From: Psilocybe azurescens
Lineage: Eukaryota > Basidiomycota > Agaricomycetes > Agaricales > Agrocybaceae
Length of the DNA: 64,000 bases
Direction of reading: 5' to 3'
Assembly (NCBI GenBank): GCA_023853785.1
Contig: JAJIRX010000500.1
Coordinates: forward strand, 930,001-994,000
The translations under genes were made by a program, and so were the position numbers. Of this stretch, positions 1 to 11,825 are shown one piece after another (positions within the stretch are counted from its first letter, which is position 1; the number at the start of each line of letters is the position of its first letter). The notes beneath the pieces were generated by a model, which searched no databases, was not told the DNA's origin, and saw only the letters and a list, made by a program, of their open reading frames with translations.

Positions 1-750
1 CCATCCTCCTGCACCACTCCGGGTCCCTGAAATAGCTGTCGTTCCTGGCCGATTCGGGATCCTATATTGTCAAAAATCCACAAAAGAATCACCTCTGCAA
101 TTGCCACCATTCAATCCCCCGTTCCGTTTCACGCGATTTTCCTATGACTTCTCACAGCACACCCTCTTCTTCAACCTCCTCAATATCATATCCCACACCA
201 GATCCACCCGTGATACTGCCCGAAGACTACACAGACAATGGTCGGCCCACAAGCAGTAGTCGATCGTTCTTAAGCAGCACACCTGCGCCGGGTAGCACAA
301 TTGAGGTCCATACGCTTCAACACGAATATCAACTGCATGTCAAGCTACCGGGTTTCAGCTGGGATGGGATAACACTGGCAACAAAAAGAAGACGGATTCT
401 GCATGTAGTTGCGGATCGTTGGGACCATGGAGGCGGTGAGTATTCAGTCGTGTTTTAACCTTTTGACTTTCCGATCATGATTCTTGCCGTGTCGAATAAT
501 CGAACTGGCCGCGTTATTCTCCTGCGACAGGCGATTATTTGGTCTCATTCTCAGCATTGCATTGCATTCGTACTTATGACTTGCCACAGGTCATTTTGAA
601 CGACGAGTCGCATTTGGCTACGACGCTGATCTGACCCAAGTGAAGGCTGATTTTCATTCTGATTTGCTTCGTGTAACTATTCCACGTCGCACTTCGGCAG
701 TCAGCTCTTTGCAATCGACAGTGTATGCTCCCATCGGGAGGTCATCGTAA
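1..750 (+). CDS. HSP20-like (alpha-crystallin domain) protein, copy 1, 5' end outside window
   Basis: The reading frame is already open at base 1 and passes through the ATG at 144, so the true start probably lies left of the window. A Ser/Pro/Thr-rich stretch with PPVILP is followed by an alpha-crystallin-type core (LHVKLPGF, ITLATKRRRILHVVAD). An intron at 436-589 (154 nt, gtgagt..cacag) interrupts a Gly run. The second exon supplies GHFERRVAFGYDADL and a VTIPRR end, with the stop at 748-750. The family comprises small heat-shock-like chaperones; a chaperone role is inferred from the fold only. A closely similar gene lies at 6879-8440 with an intron at the identical position, so the two are local duplicates. 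Confidence 0.7.
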
Positions 751-1326
751 CCTATTTCCTGTATTTCACTTGTGGGATCAGTATGCTTTCTTCCGGGTCA
801 AGCAGACGCGTTACACTGGCAAAATAACAACAAATCAACACAAAGCGTCTATCTAGACGGACTATACTCAGTCCTATCTGTCTCTTGAACTCAACGCGGA
901 GACGAAAATCAGCGGTCAACATCAGAGATGCAGCACTCTATCGCTGCTCCGTCCGAGCGGCCGAATCTCATCCCCACCATGCCAATCTCGTCAACGCCCA
1001 CCCTTACTCCAAAATAAATTCCGTAACTCTCTTGTGATCTCTGGCACCATTTATATCGATTTCATTACCGTATTCATTTTACATTCTTTCTTGCCGATGC
1101 ATATTTCTGTACAATAGCAATCCAAAATAGACTGTGCGGCCCGCTTTTTGCCGTGCTTGAAAGCTCATTCCTGACCAAAACTTGAACTCAGACCCAACTC
1201 AGACTTTGCGCAATGTGCTGATCAGTCTAGTACCCTACTCATCATGCCCATTTCAGACTCCTCGTTCATCTCGAGATAAATCTTACCTTCATGCAGAGAC
1301 AGTGACACGAGCAAATTTGAAGCAAG
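751..1326. other. intergenic stretch between HSP20-like copy 1 and AFG1
   Basis: I see no supported gene here. It should hold the 3' UTR of the first gene and the promoter of the AFG1-like gene. Short open frames near 1182 have no recognisable product. Confidence 0.4.
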
Positions 1327-3774
1327 ATGATGATTACCAGCCTTCATCCATTACAATCGCGATGGCTATCTTGCGTAAGGCTAGTCTGCCGCGAACAGAG
1401 CTCAGGGATGGGGGCTTCGCAAAACTATACGAAATGGTTTCACACAACCTCCGATTGTGTGAGGCGATTTCACTCCGATATTCATCCTCGGCAGGCAAAA
1501 GCACGCCTCCAGCTTACCTATGCAAACCGACCTTTTGGAGAAATACCGGGGCCTGGTGACCCTTGGGCATATTAAGTACGACGGAGAACAGATAAGAGCT
1601 GTCATGAAGGTTATTCTATCCACATTTATACGACGATTGCATGAGAATTGACATCCTCACAGCTTCGACGACTATACAAGGAGTTGATAGATTATGCCCC
1701 ACCGGCGCATTCTGCCAACCTTCTAGGCCCACTGGTCCGTCCGTCTTGTGAAGATCCCGGAAAGTCGAAGGAGAAGCCTTGGTGGCTCTTCTCAGAGGAA
1801 GAAATGGAAACTAAGAAATTCGGGAAAGCCCTTGTCACACTCCGGGGCCACGCCGAAGAGTTAGGGGCTTTGGAAACGCCCAAAGTATGTATAGCAAGCT
1901 CTTCATGTTCCGCTCACTCATCCTCATGCTTTGTCTCAACTCAGGGCCTTCTTTTGACGGGACCACCGGGATCTGGAAAGAGCTTTTTGGTCGATCTTTG
2001 GTTCCGAGTCCGTGCCAACGCCATACAAAGTTCGAAAGCATTACAGTCAACTTGTGCTAGAGATCTATCGTGGCGTCTGGGAGGAGACAAAACGACGGAT
2101 GGTAACAAACGGCCAAATCGCGCCCGAGGAAAGAGCTCCATGGAATAAGAACATTCGCGAACAAATGGAACGACTCCTGCACACAGGCTCTCTGCCTATT
2201 CGGTGGAGGACCTTTAAGCTATTTCCCGCAGAATATAGTAACCCCTCGATCGCCTTTATGGTAGCGAAAAGACTGTTACTCAGACATTGGTTACTCGTAT
2301 TCGATGAAATCCAGCTTCTCGACGTCTCAAGTGCCAACCTGCTTGCTGATGTGCTGTCGTGGTATTGGCGCATGGGCGGTGTCATTGTTGGGACTTCGAA
2401 TAAAGTGCCTGATGAACTCTATCGTAACGGGGTCCAGCGAGAAAGGTTAGAGCCTTTCGTAGAGGCCCTAAAGGTCAGATGCCCTGTCACAGTACTGGAC
2501 GGTCAAAAAGACTGGCGAGAAGTACAGAGTGCGTCGGAAATCAGCGGTCGATCCTGGTTTACCCTGGATCAACGATCCGCGTTCAACGAAATCGTTCAGA
2601 CAAAATTTCCGGACGATGAAAGTTCGCGTCAACTTCATTTTTACCCTGGAATATCATGCTAATGGATCCGTTTAGAGTCGACAAATCGAATGCTGCGAGT
2701 ATTTGGCAGGACAATATATATCCCATCGGCCTCCGGATCACTTTGTAAATTCTCATTTGCCGAACTTTGCAACCAGGCAATTATTTTTCAACTATCGAGA
2801 TATAAAGCATCTCTGACGCACCTTAACAAAGTCCCTCGGGCCTGCAGACTATTTGATAATAGCTTCAAATTTTTCAGTTATTGCAATTACGGATATTCCA
2901 ATTTTACCCTTGTCACTCAAGGATCAAGCACGTCGTTTTATATCCCTGATCGACGCGCTGTATGAATCTCGGTGCAGAATAATATGTCTCGCTGAAACGA
3001 CCCCGGACAAACTTTTCTTCCCGGATGCAACTGCAAACAGAGAAGTGGACATGATGATGGCCGAATCTGTCGCCGAGACGCAGGATGTCTATCGACCCAA
3101 CGTATCTTCTTACGATACACCGCAGATGCGAGAAGCACCAGCTGCTCCGAAAGTCGCGTTATCTATTGACAGCCTGACCATCTTTTCTGGTTTGTCTTGT
3201 CTGACATTACATATGCGATCAACAAGAGGTTTCTGACTTAAGTGTTCTTTATCTGCTTTCAGGGGAAGAAGAACAGTTTGCGTTCAAACGCGCCCTGTCG
3301 CGTCTATCAGAAATGACGAGTGCCGCGTATAACCGCACCAATCAGTGGACGCCTCTTCCTTTGAGTGACCGCAAGTGGGAAACAGAGTTGCCTCTCAGAG
3401 GCACATCTGCCAAGTCAGAATCGAACTCAAAGCCTACTCAGTCCAGGCCAGAAGCGCCTAGTCGCTCGGCCATCTACAACACAGACGATTTTGCCACCGA
3501 AGCATCATGTGATACCGTTAACCCGTCTTTCAAGCGCCCACAGGCTCCGCGAATCAATGAAAACCATGTTTGGGGTGTACGAGAAGACTGGGGGCCTGGA
3601 GCTAAAGCGTGGGGCATGGGCCCTAAGCTCTACGTGCAGCGCGACAAGGAGGAAAAGGCAAAGGAAAAGGAAAAAAGGATCATCTCCGGATATGTAGTTG
3701 AACTTTCCTTTTTCTTTTCCTTGTCCTTTTTCCGGCCTTTTACCCCGTACCGGTACCCCTATTGGCGGCAATAA
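1327..3774 (+). CDS. AFG1: AFG1-like mitochondrial AAA ATPase
   Basis: AFG1/LACE1 family ATPase, which in fungi acts at the inner mitochondrial membrane in respiratory-complex quality control. Visible: Walker A GPPGSGKS, Walker B LLVFDEIQ, sensor VIVGTSN followed by PDELYRNGVQRE, and the family C-terminal blocks GRTIYIPSASG, RRFISLIDALYESR and EEEQFAFKRALSRL. Exons by frame: up to 1609, 1663-1884, 1945-2621, 2676-2776, 2832-3189, 3263-3774. The intron at 2777-2831 begins with GC rather than GT. A one-base frame jump occurs at about 2004 (an extra C), right after the Walker A helix. The start is uncertain: an ATG at 1327 opens a basic, Trp/His/Thr-rich leader suited to mitochondrial import, but joining it to the exon containing the ATG at 1520 needs a 58-nt intron (1437-1494) or another one-base indel. 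Confidence 0.85.
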
Positions 3775-6700
3775 TGTCTTTTGATTTTTCGACCGACATG
3801 GGAAGGTCCTTTCATGGCTTATTGAAAGCTTGGCGACAAAGGTGGAATTTGTTTAGATGGTCGAAATGCCTTTTATGGCTCGTCTTTCTTTTCCAGCGCA
3901 ATACAGTCGCAGAGAAAGATCCGCTTCTTTCTCGTGAGTCGCGTAGCGTGCCATCTTTTTTCCCTCTTTCTATTCAGGCCGAAATCCGAAATCTACACAT
4001 CTACTCAAAACACGCACCAGTTGATGCAATTCTATCACACCGGCGAACCCTTCAGTACATGAACATGTAATTGATACACCTTCCGAGGCCATGTCGGAAT
4101 CAGTATGGATGGTCCGCCGCCATCTCGTAGGATAATAGCTCCACATAGGGTCTAGCAATTCGACAATCCATTTGTGACGAGAAGCACTTTCGCAAGCTTG
4201 ATAAAGGCTATGCATACACGACTTATCAGAAGTCAAAACTAGATTAGAAGATAGATTCTGGAGTTCTGGAAGCCAGTTCGACCTCGTTAATGTCAATACC
4301 AATTGCCAGCGGCGGACAGAGTAGCAAAGCCCAGTCGTTTAATGTCACTCCTATCCGTGCTGCGAGTCTAGGCTTGTGAACCTCTTCGCTCTGTATCTGT
4401 ACCAAGGTCGTATCTCAACTTGCACCTCGAGTAAGTATTTGCGTTCCGTTCTGGAATGTACGACCAGTCATTTTTACTCCTTCAGATATATGAGCTCCAG
4501 GGCTGAGGAAGACTCGTTTGGTTCCTTTCCTCCTGGGCTTCTGGACTTCTAATCCATAGTAGCTGCACACATTATGAACAATTTCACACAGCACCAGCAC
4601 CAACACTCGCCAATTTTCAGCTTATATGCCCATTCAATTAAATAAAACATAAAGCGGTAGCGCATGGCCCATCGCCGCGAGTCGCACGCGGTCCTCTTTC
4701 AAAGAATATAATTAAAAGTTACACGCACAATCAAGTGTCAAAAGCACACGAAGAAAATGTATATATATAAGTTGGCGCAGATGTTAGCACTGGCAGGACT
4801 AAGGAAGAGATTAGAGCACATAGATTGTTGGGATGTTTCATCCATCGCGGAGCGGAAGGGACCGGGAATCCTGAGATGAGATGGAGAGAAGCGCAGAATC
4901 AGAAGAAGTACGATACATAGTCTTGAAGGACCCTGAGCGAGACATGAAAACAGACAACATGAAGACACGTTGAACCAGAAACGTGTGCAGCATAACAGAC
5001 ATATGTATAGACAGTGCAAAACTCTAATTGACTCGGGCAGCCCTGCATTATGGATCATTGAAAGACGCAAGTTTATATGAGGTAGTGAAACATGAGCTCG
5101 GTCCCCCTCGAGATACCTCAGCCTGGAGGAGCGACCGCGTTTCCAATTTACATGATCTTCAATGCCAGTGCGCCGTAGAAGTCTGATTCCGAATTCTTCC
5201 GAATTATGTCCACGCAGCATGTCGTGTATATAATCAGTATCACAGAAGGATCGATGAAGGCTGATCAACACGTTAGAATAATCGTAGTGACTCGAAATGA
5301 ATTCGAGTAACCTTCGACATGACTAGTCGCACCCTGGATCGACATAATTTGTCGTTACTACAGGACATCACCACCGGGCGAGTAGGGCCGACAGTGTTAA
5401 CATGAGCCTGCGCTATGCAACGCTGCTAGCCTCAAGGCAGGACCCTGCAGCTGCGAGGCCAGCATAGTAGCACGACTCGGACGAGGATGTGCCAGACGCC
5501 GCCGCCGCCGCCATGCCATGCGCCGTGTAGAGTTTGTGTCATTGGAGCTGTTTAATTTTGATTTGGAGTGGGATGCCCATCGCACGGGGACGGAGAAGTA
5601 TGTGTGTGCGTAGTAAATTCTGCGAGAACCATCCTGACAGCGATGATACGTGAACGAAGTGGCTAGTAGACGGTAATGGAGAGTTGTTGGTTTGATAGTC
5701 AGTTCTTAGGACCGGGCAGGGTCAGAAAGAACGATGGCGAGTGCAAGGTGAGGATGGGGCACCAGGTATGTAGCACCAGTGTTGCCTCGGGCATTGCTAA
5801 AAGAAGAAGTGCGGTCATTGATGTGCGTATGTTGTCGGTGGACCGGGGCCAAAGGCCTAGACCTTTGTGTGGGGCGCTTAATTTACATGCATTGCGCTTG
5901 TCCCGAATAGTGAGGCGTGATCGGAGCGGGGTGCGATGGTGCACAGTGGCACCACGCCAAAGTGGCGACCTTGGGAGCTCGGGGGCGTGGAATGGACAAA
6001 AGTCTTTGTCAGTAAGATAAGGGAGGGCCCGAGGATATGTAAAGTCAAACATGTAAGATTGTTTCCACAGGAAGCCACTCATGGAGAAAGAATGAATTCG
6101 ATGGCGTTTTTCTGCTCCAATGTGCTGTGGAAATCGGGGATCAGAATCAGAATGTTCTGTTTTGTTTCGTTTCGTTCAAGTGTAGTTTTTTAATAAATAA
6201 AGTTGAAGCGCCGTGTGAGGGTTGTGGGGTTGGGAGGGGTTTACGAAAGACGAAGAGTGATATTTCCGGCGGGATGTTAAATACCGTAGGCTAGAAATGG
6301 GGGTGCAATTTTCATGGAAACTGGCGAAGGAGCGGAGAATAGTGGAGCGGCAAAGATGGAAGTGAGACAGAGGGTGGAATTGATGCCGAGTTGAACAGTA
6401 CTCATGGAAATATATATCAGGCAAAAGAGACCCAAAGACGTGGAGAAAACATATAGGAGCAGGTGGACGATCAACAAAGGAGGGGCGTTGATATATTTGA
6501 CGGAGCTGCGTGCCCCACGGCGTTGGCTGGGTTGGAAAAGCAGCGCAGAGTGGGTAGGGACACGCGTGTCAGGTGGAGTAGTGATATGTGATAGATTGAT
6601 AGTCACTAGTCAAGAGTAGGGGTATTACATTTGATGATAGTTGCTGTACTAGGGTCTGGCCGCTAGCAGAATGAGCCAGAGGAGTCACAAATATACCTGG

Positions 6701-6878
6701 ATGAGTGTAGACGGGGAGGGACTCGGAGGATGGGCGAGTGACACACATAGCCGAGCGTGGAGGACGGAAGAAAGCGATGCTGATAGATACATGACGTCAT
6801 GTTGCCTGTTTGGTCCAATTGAAGGATTGGCGATGTTGGCCTGGCGCTTTCACTCTGCTTACAACCACCACCACTGCT
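3775..6878. other. gene-poor stretch of 3.1 kb
   Basis: No convincing gene on either strand. Open frames exist on the minus strand (about 4738-5271, 5699-6082 and 6277-6606) but show no known domain or supporting exon structure. A minus-strand piece at 3970-4302 has a protein-like composition and could be a relic. The right end should be the promoter of the second HSP20-like gene. Confidence 0.35.
6790..6801. promoter_or_regulatory. CRE/ATF-type palindrome upstream of HSP20-like copy 2
   Basis: CATGACGTCATG is a perfect 12-base palindrome containing TGACGTCA, the site bound by ATF/CREB-type bZIP factors, which mediate stress responses in fungi. It lies about 80 bases before the chosen ATG at 6879. 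Binding is inferred from sequence only. Confidence 0.4.
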
Positions 6879-8440
6879 ATGCCAGATTCTCAGCAATCAT
6901 GTTCGACCAATCCTTGTAAGTTTTTCTTCTTATTCTTCAACCTTGTGGGTGTATCTCTGATCAAACTGACATGACTCTCACTCCAGATTCGCGCGCTCCT
7001 TCCCGTTATACGTCGCACTCAAAACGACACGCCTCTTTTAATTCCCCCAGAGAGGTTCCTCTGCCGTCCCCTACACTCATCGACGTACCCAACCCCTTCT
7101 CCCTGCTATCGAACGTGCCGTATTCCTCTCAGCCAGCTTCCTCGTCAAAGGCGCAGGAATCTCCGTCCTCTGACTGTACACCCACACCTGCTTCGACCTC
7201 AAGACAGCCTCTCACCAGGCAGCTATCTGTTGGTTCCATCACTCCACCCACTCATGAACCGAGACCCTCAATATCACGAGTAAATAGTGATCACGCTTCA
7301 TTGCTTACTTCAAACCCTTCTGCTATATATCCCACTCCTAGACCTTTCTCCTTGCCCCAGTCTGTCTCATATTCTGGTCGCCTACTCTGCTGTAACTCCT
7401 CATTCAACACCACCACCACCACCGACTCCCTCTACAAACACAGAAATACCACATATATCGTCCCGCTTGCTCGATAGATTTTCCTCTGCGAGTCTTCCCT
7501 TGCCTTCTCAAATCCCCTTCCATACCCTCCCAAAAGCAACATCCCCATCCAACGACCTTCCCTCTACCGTTTCCCGTTCTCCTACTCCAGAAATGCCCTC
7601 TTGTCTAGATCGGTTTGGCCTCCGCTTTCCGCCCTCTCGAAGAGATCAGGTCTTCCTCAAGCTCTTCCTCATCAGGAAGCCGTGATTCAATAAGCACAAC
7701 CGACTCGAGCGTTAATGCAGATTTCTCTACTTCTCTTCGTGCTTCGGAAAACCTTCGTCACCCACCAAAGTTGCTTTTCCATCCCGTGCCAATGACGCAA
7801 GCCCTACCGCTAGCAACCCTCGCCCGCAGCCACGCCCGGTATCCCCTTTCCGAGCCCCGCAGCCCCCAACGCAACCGAGGCGTGCTGCCCCAACAGCTGC
7901 AGATTTCAATACGGCCATGCGCCGCTTCATGACCCCGGCTCAGCCACCACCGTCCTCATACCCGCCCCCGGAGCCCCCGGTCATCCTGCCCGCAGAGCCC
8001 TCGGACGATATAACCATGTCGTCTTCGCGCTCTCAGGCCCCGTATGTCCCGTTTCTATGCCATGCTCCGCCACCGCCCGATAGTTGGATACAGGTCGAGA
8101 CCACTATGAGTGAGTATAGGCTGCATGTGCGGTTACCGGGGTTCAGCAGGGAGGGAATTACGCTTGCTACGAAACGAAGAAGAATTTTGCATGTCGTAGC
8201 TGATAGCTGGGATAATGGAGGTGGTGCGTATTTTCTTTCTTTCTTTTGTTGTGCGAGGTTGACTGAGTTTCTTTTGCCTGGATAGGTCATTTTGACCGGA
8301 GGATATCGTTTGGGTACGATGCGGACCTTGTGCAAGTCAGGGCCGAGTTTGACGGCGTCATGCTGAGGATCATCATCCCAAGGCGTGCGTCACCGATCGT
8401 ATGGCAATCGCAGCGGACAGGACCTTCAGGGCGGGCGTAG
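6879..8440 (+). CDS. HSP20-like (alpha-crystallin domain) protein, copy 2
   Basis: The start at 6879 is chosen because exon 6879-6915 (MPDSQQSCSTNPY) joins through a 71-nt intron (6916-6986, gtaagt..ctccag) in phase with a long Ser/Pro/Thr-rich exon. That exon runs into a Pro-rich PPVILP region and an alpha-crystallin-like core (LHVRLPGF, ITLATKRRRILHVVAD). The last intron is 8224-8285, at the same codon as in copy 1. The final exon reads GHFDRRISFGYDADL with an IIIPRR end and a stop at 8438-8440. In the low-complexity half the coding signal changes frame near 7379, 7615 and 7744; the first two behave as one extra base and the third as one missing base. These are probably sequence errors. The long disordered N-terminal half plus a C-terminal HSP20-like domain is unlike short classical small HSPs, so the function is uncertain. 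Confidence 0.7.
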
Positions 8441-9144
8441 ATGCAACTACGTTCTGACTTGTATCTTATTTATGTCTTGATCTTCATTGCGTCAGTCTCT
8501 GCATCGGAACGCAGCTGTTGTCCTGCCTAATTATTATAGATGGCACGACAGCGCTCCAGGCTGAACTTTCGCCGCCTGTACTTATTTCTAGGCGATAGTT
8601 CTGCGCACTTCGACATCCCGCTGTACGATGGGCACGCTCGACCTAGTACCCCTGGACAATATTTATCTGGCCTCCGCGCTGATCTTGATTCCAAGACCTC
8701 GACCACGACCACGACCCAAAAATGACCTTTATACTGGAACCTGGAACCCGCTTTACGTTCTTGTTTTTATTCGCTTGCTTTTTTCTTTCTTCTCTTCTAT
8801 CTTTAATAGCATCGTTTTGAAACGTCAATACCAACGCATACCATATATCATCACCAAACATCAACCACTATCATGAACAACACTCAACTCAACCACAGCA
8901 CAGTACTCGTCAACCAACACAACAATTCATGCATCATCATTATCATAACCATCCGAGGCGGTCTTGGATCCATCTTTTGGCTTTGTCCGACTTGTTATTT
9001 CTTTTTTTTGTTATTGGGGAGAAAAAAAAATTGGCCACACCGCTTCCGATGTCACGACACGACAACCTATCGCGCATATATTCTTTTTCTCTTTTAAAAC
9101 GTTATCATCCTTCCCACATTTTCTTTTCCTATTCCGACATACAA

Positions 9145-9167
9145 TATACTATACTATACTATACTAT
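9145..9167. repeat. TATAC pentanucleotide microsatellite
   Basis: The unit TATAC is repeated 4.6 times without interruption inside the pyrimidine-rich gene-free stretch. Confidence 0.85.
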
Positions 9168-11019
9168 TTAAAAGGACTCTTTTTCTCCTTTTTTCATGAA
9201 TTGTTCTTTTATTATTTTTCCTCTGTTCTTTTATTTTCTTATTCTTGTATGCCGTGTTTTCGGTTTTTTCTTCTTTTTGACCTTGCGTATCCTATATCCA
9301 TACATTTTCGTAATATTATACAGTGTATCACCACCCAACTCCCACCTCGCCCATCCATCCATCCACCCATGGACCGATCTAACCCACGTATCCCTCTTAC
9401 GCTCACGGTTAGGACTTTGGACTTGGATCAGACAGCATACAGCAGGTTCAGAGCAATGAAAAAATGTAATAACGATATACGTCGAATCGATGGGTTTCAC
9501 CCCCCTTTTTTTTTTTCTTGCCTCTCGCGGTTTCGCTTCCTGGGATGTGGACGGCTTGGGCACCAACGCGGACCTCTTCTTTTCATTTCTTCTGTTTTCT
9601 CAGTGTTCTTTTTCCTTCGTTAGTGGATGGAACCATTGTCTCCAGAATCTTGGGAATACTCCATCCATGGCATGCAACCCCCGAATCCGAGAATCACACT
9701 AATTTCAGAACCTTTTGAGATCGCTCGCACTAGCCAACCCGACAGCTTGAACGACTCCAGGGAAACGAAATTCGAAATTCGAGCTGCCACTCCCACGTTC
9801 AAACCTATAGAAGGAGACCCGAAGGCTTGCCGGCTCCACTAGATCATGGATCCTGGGTGCTGCGTGGGTGGGCCCCTCCGTGCGGTCGGATTTTAATTGG
9901 TCAGGTTATGTACGGGTTTGGTGGTTGGTTTTCATGGACACCGGAGGCGATGGATTTTGTGGGGGCCTCTGAGTCCATTTTCCATGATCCAGAAACGCAT
10001 GTTTCCTCTCCTCGTCACCTTTTATCTGTTCTTTGTTTCGAGCGATTTTTTTTTTTGGAGGATGGAGAGGTAGAGGAGCCAGTGGCGATAAGTAGCCAAA
10101 TGCCGACTCCAATCACGAGCACGATAGCCTGGGATTTCGACTGCCCAATAGCGATGGTAATGGTAACCCTCGGACGACCGCCCGCTCAATGATGATACGA
10201 GCCCTGAGTCAGTGGCCAATGAGTAGTTGGCAGTTGCGGTCTGGAACGGTCTCTGCATCATGATTTGCTGGTTTCTATTTCTCTGAATCTATACACTGCG
10301 GTTGTAGTGCGTCATCGGTTTCGTCATTGATTGATCTTGAATTGTTCGTGTCCAGGGACAGTGAGAGTGATGGTCTGTTTGTTAATTTTGTTTTCTGTTG
10401 CGGTCTCGACTCGTCGATTATTGTTTTCTTCTTCTTTCAGTTTCATGCTCTTTTTGTTCTTTCTGGTCTTCTAGTTTCTTTTTTCATTGTACCCTTTCTT
10501 CATTGTTTCTCGGCGGCGGCCGTTAGTGATTTTCTTTCTTGTGCTTTTTCTTTTCCTTTTGTTTTTATTTCCTTTTTGGATCTGATCGACCCTCAGCGGC
10601 CACATCTCCATCCCCGTCGCGTCCTGGTTTCACGTTCAAACGTTCAACGTTTAATTGGACGCTTACAGTATCAGAAACGTGTGTCGTTTGTCTATATTCG
10701 CCGTCGCCCATCCAACGCCCATCTCATTACTTTATTCTAGCCGTCTCTTCCATAATCCATCCAGCTCCTCATCTTTGCCTCATTGTACCTGTATTGACAA
10801 TTGTTACTGTCCGTTCTTCGTTTTTACCCTGCACCCCTCTCCCGAATCCTGTTTTTGGCATTTATCGAACGTACCATACCATGTATGTGTAACATAAACA
10901 ATACATTTACAGCTTTTAAACCGCTGTTAAATGCCAGATGTCCGTAGTCGCCCATGATTATATCAGTCGCAATTTAGGCCCATTATCAGTGCAGCCGTAG
11001 GTTTTGACCTGTTCTCATG

Positions 11020-11037
11020 TTGAGCCTTAAGGCTCAA
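11020..11037. repeat. perfect 18-base palindrome
   Basis: TTGAGCCTTAAGGCTCAA equals its own reverse complement. It sits in the gene-free stretch about 790 bases before the PH-domain gene. It could be a dimeric protein site or chance. Confidence 0.6.
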
Positions 11038-11825
11038 TGTGGATGAGCTTTATGCACTAGGAGGACTTGAATATTCAAGACACTTTCACTCTACAGTACA
11101 GCACAAGCAGCACAGGACTTTCGAGAGTGTCATTGGGTCTAACCCAGGGTTTACCATGTATAATGACGAGCGCTGGTCGACCCTGGGTCAATACTTTGAA
11201 ATACTTGACCTTATTGAGTCAATATTGAATTGTGAGCTTTGACAATCTGAAAAGATCACTGGATCAACAAGAACAAACTTCATTCCAACTTCATTCGACG
11301 TTCGCACTTTGTCACTTGCCATCATGCACCTCAAGATTTCATTCTGACAAGGTGTCTACTGGCCCCCTTGCAAGTAGCGTGAAGGCATCGAGAAGTACTA
11401 CTCAAAATCGAAATCATGTCGTGATCAAGTTTGTTTCCCAAAGTCGATGTCCAAACCCTTGGCTTCTACGCGCTTTTGTCTTCCACAAGTCGTGCCACGG
11501 CTAATGCTTACCATTATACTATTATGCAAAGGGAGTGCATCATGACACGTTAGAAGAATCGCCTGGTCTCCTACGCAATGATCGACTATGTGCAAAATCT
11601 CCTTTCTCCAAAGCGGCAGTCCCAATTGAAAGATTCCATGGATATCCTCGAGATACATTCGAGTTTTGACTAGGGTCTGTCTGCTCTACTTCCGGACTGC
11701 TTGTGCTGTGAACGAGAACCGTGCTGGTCATCATTTTTCAAACTTCTCGGTCTCTTTTATATCCATCTCCTCGCAGGCAGACCGAGGAGTTGAAGCCCAA
11801 CTGACGCTTGAAACTTCGCTGTGCG

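Larger units (their letters stand above)
8441..11825. other. pyrimidine-rich gene-free stretch of 3.4 kb
   Basis: Long T/C-rich tracts (about 8750-9620 and 10340-10900), T-runs, a CCAT repeat near 9350 and a pentanucleotide repeat. Open frames here are low-complexity Phe/Ser/Leu translations and not convincing genes. The composition resembles long untranslated or promoter sequence. The 3' part should be the promoter of the PH-domain gene. Confidence 0.4.

Noticed and set aside
4738..5271. 177-residue minus-strand open frame
   Set aside because: No recognisable domain, ends in a low-complexity Tyr/Ile/Phe run, and lies in a gap without supporting exons.
5397..5585. Arg-rich minus-strand open frame over a GCC repeat
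   Set aside because: The Arg run is produced by a trinucleotide repeat; nothing else supports coding.
8964..9623. 219-residue open frame rich in Phe, Leu and Ser
   Set aside because: It is the translation of T/C-rich low-complexity DNA with homopolymer runs; no domain, no splice structure and no homologous block.
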